From: Chlorokybus atmophyticus
Taxonomy: Eukaryota; Streptophyta; Chlorokybophyceae; Chlorokybales; Chlorokybaceae
Length of the DNA stretch: 64,000 bases
Reading direction: 5' to 3'
Assembly (NCBI GenBank): GCA_009103225.1
Contig: RHPI01002955.1
Coordinates: 216,486-280,485, forward strand
Shown here in pieces: positions 55,516 through 64,000 of the stretch. A program made the position numbers and the translations under genes. The stretch's first letter is position 1; every line of letters begins with the position of its first letter. The notes beneath the pieces are model-generated. The model ran no database searches and had not been told where the DNA came from. It saw only the letters and a program-made list of their open reading frames with translations.

Positions 55516-57011
55516 GAGAAGGTGTGGACGGAGGCGGCCCTCCACCATGGTCACACGGTCACAAGCGAGTGCCCACGATAATGGAAAGGAGGTGGCGGCC
55601 ACGGCCGCAATGGCGTTGCTAGCCGCCAATTGCTCATTGCGGCCTAAGAGTCCGCGTCGTGAGGTGGAGGAGGGAAGGATGGAGAGAGAGGAGGGAGAGG
55701 TGCGCCCCGCCGGCGGTGGGAGAGAAGAGGAGGTGAATAAGGAGGGTGGTGGTGGAGGCGAGGATGAGGAGTTCGATGAGGAGTTGGATGAGGGCTTTCG
55801 CCCAAAGCGCCCAAATCGGGCTCCAAGTCCAAATCGCTCTACCACCCCGTCCATGATGTCCGTGGAGGACATGGCGAGGAGGCTGGAGGTGTTGGAGGCG
55901 GAGAACATTCGCTTAAAGCATGGGAAGGTGCCGGTCATCCCTTATAAGCCCGTCGCCAACGAGCCCACCCACCCCCTACTTGTGAGCATCTTTCGCCGCT
56001 ATAATGGCGACTCCACTAACCCCAAAGCTCGAGTGGGAGCTATGGCCACCCGCTTCAGCGAGCCCGTGACCCCTTGGAAGGAGAACTTGAAGAAGCGGGC
56101 TCGACAACACCTTGAGGTGGCGGCTCATCCCGGCTCGGCGGCATCCTCTTTCGTCAGGGTGCCTGCGCACCTTGCCGAGGACCCCCACTTCGCCAAGGCC
56201 GAAAGTTGAAAGGTGGGCTCATTTTTTGTTGAGCACCGCCATATGCACGCACATCCGGCTCCGGACTTCGCCCACGCACGCTTGCACATGCGTGCATTAT
56301 GGGCCTTATGAAGGCGCCAGCCCAGATAGCTACACACTCATTCAATTAGCTACATGCGTTCCGCATCCCTCCTCCCCCCATGTCCGGAGGGGGGGGAGGG
56401 GCCCGCACTTAACACCATTATATGTTCACCTCTGCATTCACATTATAACTACCCCACAGCAAAGGAACGAGCACAACAGGGCACAACATCTGCATTTGCA
56501 TGCGCATATGCATATAATAGGTATGGGAACGGATTGTGGTGCACTTGGCGCTAGACCCAGTGGCTTTGAGCCCGTAGGAACATGCAATGTGTGTTGCTCA
56601 TGTGTGCTCTGTGCGCAGCATTGGATGAGGTGTGTAAGCAATTCCACTATGTGGAAATGGCCAACAAGCATGAATGGAAGGTCGTAGACGAGCTGGTGCG
56701 CAACCCCCTCGCCATGGATGATGATGAGGCAAAGCGCCTACAGAAGGCGTTAAAGGATGTGGCTGCGGCGCAGCCCAAGCCCAAGGCAAAGCCTGCCTAC
56801 CATCCCAACAAGGGGCGGGGCCAGTACCCCCCCCCGCTACTTGGGGTCCTATGCATCGGGTGCGGGGCAGACCAGTTACCGGACCGCTCCTATGCAGTCT
56901 CAGGCAGCTTCTACTGGGGGCCAGCGGGATGTCCGCACCTGCTACAACTGTGGGAAGCCCGGGCACCTGCGTGCCTATTGCCGTGAGCCTGCAGGGCGTG
57001 GGGGCCATTAG
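55459..57011 (+). pseudogene. Gag-like region of the DIRS/PAT-type element with CCHC knuckle
   Basis: The first frame (55460-56209) has an acidic Gly/Glu stretch, a coiled-coil-like segment (MARRLEVLEAENIRLKHG) and a conserved-looking block (HPLLVSIFRRYNGDSTNPK). A possible intron (about 56216-56619, acceptor TGTGCGCAG) leads to LDEVCKQFHYVEMANKHEWK. A frameshift in a C9 run (56827-56835) separates this from CYNCGKPGHLRAYCREPAGR, a zinc knuckle. The intron is a guess; an indel would also explain the gap. Confidence 0.55.
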
Positions 57012-57374
57012 CTCTCATAGTAGCCCCGTAGCTGTGTTATAACAGCCTAGTAGCTGTACACTTGTACGCATATATTGCATGTACTTGCTTTTGACGTCTT
57101 AAATGACCCTCGAATGGAATTACTCTGAGTTCATGATTATGACGCAATGACGCTGAAGTAGAGCCAAAGAACGTGCAATTTTAACACGGTTTGCTATGGT
57201 TGCGACTTGTTTGGCTCATAACTTTCGGTTGATACCCCGGCCAGACGAAAGTTTCTTGATATTTAGAGACTCCTCGGCTTAAGCGCCGAGAAACGCTTCC
57301 TTCTGAACGTTTCCATCGAACATCGTTTGCAAAAGTTATGACCTTGCCAAGATGAGAGTGCATGCACTCACTTC

Positions 57375-59792
57375 GTGCGTATACGGGGTGCAGAAACGGC
57401 GGCAGCGTGCATAGTGGCACTTGACTACACTTTAATTGAGTCGGTGGTGGAGGACTGGATGAAACACCATGTGTTTGCACGAGCACCTAGCAATTTGGTG
57501 GTGGAAGGCTTATATATGAGGCACCGCTTATGGCGGGCCCTGCCAGCATGGCAGCAGTTGTGTGAGTCTGCCATGGTGCTCGCGTGGGTGGAGTACGGGT
57601 ACAAGCTACCTTGGGCGACTGACCCACCCCCGGAATGGGCATTCACCAACCACAAGGGTGTACATGAGTTTGCGGACTTCACTGCGGCTGCCATTGCCAA
57701 CCTAGTGCATAGTGGGGCCGCACAAGAGTGTGTGACACCCTACCTCGTGGTGAGCCCTCTCAACGTGGTTGACAATGGCCGCAAGCTGCGCCTCATTATG
57801 GACTTGCGCTATGTCACCTCCTACTTGGTTGACACGCCATTGAAGTATAAGGATGTGTGTTGAGAACTAGTGATGCGCCTAGTGTGTGTGTATTTGCCTC
57901 CTACATACAAGTGTGCACACTCTCAGGACAAGTGCAGCAAGCACGCCAACTATAAAGACAATGTGCGACCCACTGTATTAAGCAGTATACAGTGTCTTAT
58001 ACACTATGCTACTAAGTACTAGTCAACTCTAGTCAACTCTAGTCAAAGTCAACACTAGTGAACACTAGTCAATGGTCAAAGTCAACGGTCAAAGTCAAAG
58101 TTGACCATGGTTGACCATAACTGCCGTAACTCCCGTAACTCTCCTAACTCTCGTAACTCCCGTAACTATAAAGGTTAAGCTAATCGTACCAACTACATGT
58201 AGGCGCCACCTATACATGTACTTTCAACAAGCTATAACATTTAACAATGTGCGCAGCATTCCAGACTTGCTGCAGCCCGAGGACTGGTTGTTCTCTACGG
58301 ACTTGAAGTCCGGATACCATCATGTAGACATACACCCCACCTTCTGGGGCTACTTGGGGTTCTCATTTGCGGGCAAAGTGTACAACTTTTGCTCCCTGCC
58401 GTTTGGGTTGAGCACATTTTGCTTTTTATTCACTAAGCTGTTGAAGCAATTGGTGCGCCGTTAGCGTGTACAATGCATCCGCGTCCTGCCATACATTGAC
58501 GATATCCTGTTTGCTGCTAGCTCCAAGGCTGCGCATGCCTCCACCCTGGCCGTAGTGAAAGCAGATGCAGCATGGTGCGGTTTGGTGATCAATGCCAAGG
58601 CGCAAACGGTGTTCAGTCGAGTGATTGTATTCCTGGGCTTTGTATGGGATACACACGCTGGCGTGGTACGTGTTCCTGGCAAGAGATGGTTTGCTCCGAG
58701 ATCTGCAGCGTGCTTTTGGTGAGAGGCGCCATGTCCCAGTAAAGTTGCAGGCCAGGATTTGTGGCAAGCTACAATCTATGTTCTTAATGTTAGGGCCTGC
58801 AGTCAAACTCATGACTTGGCATACACGCCGCTTGATTGAGACGCGCCGCTCCTGAAATTCACACATGGTGCTGCGCAAGGCGGAGATTGATAAGTTTACG
58901 TGGTTGCTAGACCACTTCGAGGAGCTGAACATGGCACCTATTTGGCCAATAGCGCAGCCGGATATAGTGCAATTTGTGGATGCTAGCGGCACCGATGGGG
59001 GACTAGTGCGCCATGGCACAGCTACCCCCGTGGCGAAAGGCACACTCACACCGGCTGAGTGCTTGACTTCATCCACATATTTATTGCGAGCTACTCGGAC
59101 TTGAGCGTGCCCTACTCACTGTGGAGGAGGAGCTACATGGACGCACGGTGCTCTGCTATGGCGATGCCCGCAATGTGTAGTACATTATGCGTCAAGGGGG
59201 CAGTGAGGCCGAGCACTTGCAGCAAGGGGCATGCCGTATTTTCTTACATTGCTACCGGCATTGCATCCTCTTGCATGTGGAGTGGTTACCACGTGAGCTC
59301 AATGAGGAGGCGGACGCGCTTTTCAAAGCACTGAATTGGAACGGTTGGACCTTGCAAACCCCATGGGTCAGCTTGCTCGCCCGCAAGTGGGGCGCCTTTG
59401 ATGTAGACCGCTTCGCCACGGATGCCAACATTGTGTGTGTGGCCTTCAACTCGGTGTTGCCATGTCCGGGCTCATGCGGCAATGCCTTTCACTCTGACTG
59501 GAGTGGTTGCAACAACCGGTGCCATCCCCCACCACACCATGTTGGCACTGTCCTGCACCATGCCCGCGAAGGCAAGGCTCACATGTGCCTCATTGTGCCC
59601 GAGTGGACAACCCAAACTTGGTGGCCCGTGCTCTGCCCCGGTGGGGTGTGGGCACCATTTGTTACACATGTTGTGAGCATACCCAGAGGCCCAGCCTGCT
59701 TGTGGCCTAGCCCTCAAGCCACGCAACTGCAAGGGGGCTTGCCCAATAGTCGCATGTGGGCATTGCGGATTGACTTGTGTCCTGGCCATTGA
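57375..59792 (+). pseudogene. Reverse transcriptase/RNase H region of the DIRS/PAT-type element
   Basis: RT begins with YLVVSPLNVVDNGRKLRLIM and MDLRYVTSYL. A solo LTR (57858-58246) interrupts it, and it resumes RSIPDLLQPEDWLFSTDLKS. The catalytic box is YIDDILFAASSKAAH near 58493. RNase H-like FVDASGTDGGLVRHG is at about 58974. Next comes the DIRS-type stretch WGAFDVDRFATDANIVC and FNSVLPCPGSCGNAFHSDW (59390-59510). Breaks: TAG at 58462, TGA at 58853 and at least two frameshifts. Confidence 0.75.
57858..58246 (-). repeat. Solo LTR of the Copia-like family inside the DIRS RT
   Basis: 389 bp, flanked by ATGTG on both sides (57853-57857 and 58247-58251). Removing it and one ATGTG joins the RT frame without a gap. 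Plus-strand start TGTTGAGAACTAG, end TTTAACA. Confidence 0.9.
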
Positions 59793-59795
59793 CAC

Positions 59796-60835
59796 ATGTT
59801 GTGTGCAGCTGCTATTAAGCGTACCTATAATTGCTCATGCCCAACGTCTTCGGAGACTAGGAGATTGAGCGCGTGCGCACCTTATACCCGGCAGTGGCAA
59901 CGGCGTCACGTGCTACTAGCACCCTCCGCGGCCATGAGGGCTACTGGCGCCGCTTTGTGGAGTTCTGCACGCCTCGTGGTTGGGCTGCCCTACCAGCAGA
60001 CCCTGGCACAGTGGCCCTTTTTTTGACCAAGGTGTTGGTGGATTCCACCACCCCGGCATCTGTGAAACATGCCTCTTCGGCCATACATGCTGCGCATAAC
60101 ATGGCAGGCTAGGCCTCTGCCACTACGCATGCACTCATTGATGTGGTGCGTGAGGCCGCTGCTAGGCTGCTCCCATCGAACACGCGGAAGAAGGACGCCT
60201 ACGCGCCTGAGCTCTTGCGAGCCATGGTCTCGCACTTTGCACGCAACGGGTGGGACTTGGTAGCCAGGTTGCAAACGGTGGCGGTGCTGTTGCGGTTTGC
60301 AGGTATTATGCGGTATTTCGACGTGGTGGAGGTCAACACGGCGGACATTGTCTTTCACCCAGGCCGCATGGATATCATCATCCCGCGCAGCAAAACCGAT
60401 CAACACGGTGTGGGCGCCACAGTGCATATAGCTGCTGTGGGTGGTGATTTGTGCCCTGTGATGCACACCAAAAAGTTGTTATTTGCCTAGGGATATCGGC
60501 ACGCGGGCTCGCGCAAGTTGCTGCGCTCCATTATACAGGTGGGGGGAACGTGCATTATACGCAACACCGTGGTACCATATGGCACCATCTTTGGGAGAAG
60601 GCAGCCATTAAGGCGGCAGGGGAGGACCCCACGCGCTTTGGCACACATTTTGCCCGTTCGAGAGATGCGACCCAAGCCGTGAAAGCTGGTGTGCCCTAGC
60701 ACATGTGGCAGCAATTCGGGCGTTGGAAGCCTGCCACTGCAGCTAAGGGCTATGTGTGCGCCGCGTTGCTTGAGTTGCACAAGCTAACAAGGAGCCTCAC
60801 CTTAGGTGGTACGCGCTCAAACTGTTTTTATCCAT
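59796..60835 (+). pseudogene. Tyrosine recombinase of the DIRS/PAT-type element
   Basis: An N-terminal core-binding part (LRGHEGYWRRFVEFC) is followed by the catalytic domain. The first Arg lies in LLRFAGIMRYFDVVE. A basic turn follows (IIIPRSKTDQHG), then HFARSRDATQAVKAGVP with the His-x-x-Arg pair, and FGRWKPATAAKGYV with the presumed nucleophile Tyr. In-frame TAG codons lie near 60110, 60488 and 60697, and a frameshift near the G6 run at 60541. The enzyme would insert a circular DNA copy by strand exchange, which explains the absence of target duplications. Confidence 0.8.
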
Positions 60836-61397
60836 CTATCGACCCATAGCGACCCCCCAACATGAGTTGTGTGTTGCCTATAACTCGTGTGTGAGTTATA
60901 TGAGTTCATGAAGCGCATGACATGCGCGCCCATGATATCAAAAACTCGTTAATGAGTTATGAGACTCTTGTGCCCCCGAGTGCCCTAGGCACTTGGGGGC
61001 ACACGCATTCACTAGAGTGAGTTGTCAGTCACAAGCTCCTTATCTAGTCGCTTGAAACCCTAGCACGGTGGCGCCATCCTTGGTGTGGGTGGCGAGTGTG
61101 GTTTACTATTCAGGTGTACAGGCTTCTCAGGCTTCGACCTTTGCATCAGCGGCAATGGCGCCGTCACTAAGTCGAAGACCGAAGAAGCGCGTAACTTTCG
61201 CACATGCCGTGAAGAAATAGTTCCCAAAGTTGTAGCCTAGCACCCTAGTGCAGACGTTGTTTATAGGTCAGCTTGTATCTGTACACTTGCGCATTTGTAT
61301 TATGCTGCACTTGGGTGATGGGTGTAGCCACCGTGCTATTGACCCATAACGATCCCCCAGCATGAGCTGTGTGTCGCATATAACTCGTGTGTGAGTT
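60836..61397 (+). repeat. B1-A2-B2 terminal repeats of the DIRS/PAT-type element
   Basis: B1 (60836-60897) and B2 (61336-61397) share CTAT-GACCCATA and ACTCGTGTGTGAGTT. A2 (60898-61102) matches A1. B1 and A2 touch exactly, which is the split-direct-repeat order. Confidence 0.85.
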
Positions 61398-61589
61398 CTC
61401 CTCGCCTAGGGCGATGCGCTCTTCAAGCCACCAAATAGAATGGTTGGACTCTATAAACCCCTTGGGTCTACTTGCTCGCCCGCAAGTGGGGCCCCTTTCA
61501 TGTTAACCATTTTGCCACAAACGCCAACACTGTTGTTAACGGTACTGGGCTAGGCTCCTTAGGTAAATTTCTATGATCATCTTCACCTT
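61398..61589 (+). pseudogene. Right part of the older DIRS-family copy
   Basis: 61411-61530 corresponds to 59305-59440 of the complete element (for example TTGCTCGCCCGCAAGTGGGG). It continues what stops at 55310. Confidence 0.7.
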
Positions 61590-62360
61590 GACTATTACAG
61601 TCAACAGCCATTATGGCAGTTGTAGTTCACTATGGTCGATAATGACTTGGACCCTTGACTTTGGCTTTGACCGTTGATTTTTACATTGACTAGTGTTGAC
61701 TAGCACTCACTAGTGTACAATATATTTAAGATACTGTATGTTGTGCAATACAGTAAAATCCACTCTGCTCTACTTTTTAACGCCACTAGTGCGTGTGCAT
61801 TGCTACTACTGTGCAATCTCAATGGCGTATGTGCCAATACTAGCGCTTGTTGCACGATGCAAGTCTGCTAAAGAGTTGTGGCAAAAGTTTGCAGTTGTGT
61901 ATAATCAAAAATTATGCTAGGAAGTTGCAGTTGAGGAAGCAGTTAAATGCTTTGAGGAATTTCCTAAACTTGTCCTCAAGTTCATCTCGCGACCTAGGCA
62001 ATTGTGGGATGACTTGCTCGTCATTGGTCATAGAGCGAAGGAGGTGGAGGTCGTTTGGGCAATCCTCGCTGGCCTACCCAAGGAGTACGAGATTATTGTC
62101 ACCATGAAGTCATCTAGTGAGGAGTTCACCCTTAAAGCGGTCACCCCACGCATGTGACAAGTCGAAAACGGGCATGCACTTCACGCCATAATGATGCTGA
62201 AGCTGTGGCATTCATGACACAATCCAACCCACGCCCCAACAACAACAATAGTGGTGGGAAGAAGGAAACGCGTGCTTGCCAGTATTGCGACAAAAGGGAC
62301 ACCTGAAAAAGAATTGTCAAAAGTTGAAGCGCGATCAGCAACAAAAACAAGGTTTTGATA
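61590..62360 (+). pseudogene. Plus-strand Copia-like LTR piece and gag relic
   Basis: 61600-61760 resembles the solo LTR at 51150-51300, including TTGACT words and a TATATTTAAGATACTGTATG box. A gag relic follows: CKSAKELWQKFAVVYNQK, KLQLRKQLNAL, IGHRAKEVEVVWAILAGLPK and a damaged zinc knuckle (CQYCDKR). Frames are broken. It is cut at 62364 by another LTR. Confidence 0.65.
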
Positions 62361-62363
62361 GGT

Positions 62364-64000
62364 ACGTTGAGAACTAGTGATGCGCCTAGTGTGTGTGTAT
62401 TTGCCTTCTACATACAAGTGTGCACACACTAACACAAGTGTAGCAAGCACGCCAACTATAGAGACAATGTGCGACCCACTGTATTAAGCAGTGTACAGTG
62501 TCTTATATACTATGCTACTAAGTACTAGTCAACACTAGTCAACTCTAGTCAAAGTCAACACTAGTCAACACTAGTCAATGGTCAAAGTCAATGGTCAAAG
62601 TCAAAATTGACCATGGTTGACCATAGTTGCCGTAACTGCCGTAACTCTCCTAACTCTCGTAACTCCTGTAACTGTAAAGGTTAAGCTGATCGTACCAACT
62701 AAATGTAGGCGCCGCCTATACATGTACTTTCAACAAGCTATACCATGTAATACTCCCACGCGAGCAGCTTGACCTTGAATTCCAAGTTCTTCTTGAAAGC
62801 TTACCCACATTAACTTACTCTATTGATCACTCCCATGGATGTGTTGCTCCCACGGACTTAATGCTTGTCTCCATGACACCATCCTTCTCCTTGTGTTGCT
62901 AGCAGGACTTCAAGGTTCCAATACTCCTTGTTTCCTCCTCATATTTGTCGTATCAGGTTCAACCACACCACGCCTAACCTTGCTCAGGTGGTTTTGAAGA
63001 CTCCCTCAATGGCAAACTATGCTAAAAACCACACTGAGTTCTCTACCTTAGCAATGCTGTACCAGAGTGTAGGCCGTGCAAGGGTTGATCAGACCCTTCA
63101 TCCAAGGAAAGCACCCCTCCCATCTCCTGTTAGCTAGCTATACAATTCAGTCCTTGCATGCCAATCAAATGAAGTATTCTAACCAGTACCGCACACCTGT
63201 GTGCTACCAGAAGAAACAACTCCACAGCAATGCAACCTCTAGTGTATGTAGCTCAACACCAGCAACAGATCATAGGCTAGCAGTAATTCTCACAGACCTT
63301 TATGTTTGCAACCTCCGTCTACACATGTCCTTCACGCCCTTGTAGTGGGAGAGGACGGACGAACACCATCCACTGCAACTCCTTGAGGTCCTCACCAATA
63401 TCAGAAAGCAATTGCCATCGTGGCGTGCTTCTCCTTGGTTGCCTCATCGTGGATCCTCTTTTGGCACTCGCGAATGAAGTGGCCCTTCATCTTGCAGTAG
63501 TGACACTCTTTGTCACGTGATGGCTTCCCACCCACTGCTTTGCTCCTGCTTCGTGTGTGTTCAGAAGATGAGGCGGCAAGTGCGATAGGTTCTCCACCAT
63601 TCTCTATCTCCTGAACATCCAACTTGCCTTCCACAGCTAGCAGCTTAGGCACTACATCAGCAAACTTCAAAACCACATCTGAGGACCCAAACACAGTCAC
63701 TAGCGTAGCAAAGCTCTTTCCTAAGCCAGCTAAGACTGCCCACAGGACCTCCTCTTCCTTCACATCGTGGCCCACTGCTGCAAGGTCTTGCCAAAGCTCC
63801 CTTGCACGCCAGATGTACTTCTGAATTGGCTTTTTGTGCTCCATCTTCAGAATTGTCAGCTTGCGTCTCAGCTACAACTTGCGCGAGTTGCTGTTGGCCT
63901 TAAGGAGGGTGTCGAAGACCTCCCACGCCTCACGTCTAGTTTTGCAATCCGCGATAAGAGGGAGATGGAAGTCTTTGGCGTGCAAGCCTATCAGCGTAAA
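62364..64000 (-). mobile_element. Copia-like element (right copy), running off the window
   Basis: The LTR (62364-62752) is at the downstream end on the minus strand. Non-coding sequence (62753-63400) matches 50722-50888 and 51926-52880 of the left copy. Gag occupies 64000-63401. The element continues beyond the right edge, so the other LTR is not visible. Confidence 0.7.
63401..64000 (-). pseudogene. Copia-like gag (right copy) with an in-frame TAG
   Basis: The frame reads from the edge: FTLIGLHAKDFHLPLIADC, CKTRREAWEVFDTLLKANS, then a TAG at 63874-63872. It continues LRRKLTILKMEHKKPIQKYI, a UBN2/Copia gag core, and the knuckle CHYCKMKGHFIREC. The paralogue at about 61922 has CAG where this copy has TAG. 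Confidence 0.8.

Larger units (their letters stand above)
55311..61397 (+). mobile_element. DIRS/PAT-type tyrosine-recombinase retroelement with split direct repeats
   Basis: Terminal structure: A1 (55311-55515, 205 bp), coding, B1 (60836-60897, 62 bp), A2 (60898-61102, 205 bp) directly abutting B1, a 233-bp spacer, and B2 (61336-61397, 62 bp). Coding order: gag-like frame, zinc knuckle, RT, RNase H, a DIRS-type domain and tyrosine recombinase. It has no LTRs and no DDE integrase. It sits inside the RNase H region of an older relative, so its ends are defined by comparison. Frameshifts and stops mean it is not functional as it stands. Confidence 0.85.

Overview
The window is nuclear DNA from a eukaryote. 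Every recognisable host gene is split into short GC-rich exons by spliceosomal introns (GT-AG plus a few GC-AG), and there are no bacterial operons. A green alga is the best guess, because the tRNA adenosine deaminase has the plant plastid TADA type of C-terminus, a plastid-type tryptophan/tyrosine permease is present, and the retroelements include a tyrosine-recombinase element with split direct repeats, chromodomain Ty3/gypsy elements and several TRIM families. I cannot name the species.

Left part (1-31 kb), host genes. I rebuilt exon chains by joining in-frame exons at splice sites. They are: a CUE plus F-box protein running off the left edge (minus); an unrecognised multi-exon gene (plus, 1.4-3.0 kb); a Trp/Tyr permease-like carrier (minus, 575 aa); a TADA-type tRNA adenosine deaminase (minus, 252 aa) sharing a 95-bp divergent promoter with a small SnoaL/NTF2-like protein (plus, 217 aa); a serine-rich protein (minus); a DDX47/Rrp3 DEAD-box helicase (minus, 10 exons, 469 aa); a protein with the layout of a two-pore K+ channel but no canonical filter (plus, 409 aa); an EEF1AKMT4/METTL13-type methyltransferase (plus, 284 aa); and a membrane-anchored sulfotransferase (minus, 422 aa). 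Introns are full of alternating purine-pyrimidine TG/CA/GC tracts. From 13 to 19 kb there is a gene-poor stretch with two AT-rich islands, a zone dense in GTAAC motifs, a small inverted-repeat element and an assembly gap in a poly-G run.

Right part (31.8-64 kb), mobile DNA nested several levels deep. A decayed Ty3/gypsy element (31847-46060, target duplication ATAGC) has a TRIM in its 5' LTR (target duplication CATGA), and that TRIM carries in its own terminal repeat a young gypsy element (32382-37126, target duplication CTTCC, LTRs differing at three positions that I saw). The young element has lost part of RNase H and the integrase catalytic core through an in-frame fusion but keeps a chromodomain. 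The internal region of the outer element carries a pair of opposed TRIMs with a third TRIM inside one of them (target duplication TATAT).

Farther right are a minus-strand gypsy integrase relic, two further TRIM families, several copies of a Copia-like gag element and its roughly 380-bp LTR, and a DIRS/PAT-type element (55311-61397) with repeat order A1-coding-B1-A2-B2. That element sits inside an older copy of its own family. Most coding regions here are broken, and where a stop could be interpreted it usually fits a C-to-T change, often CAG to TAG.
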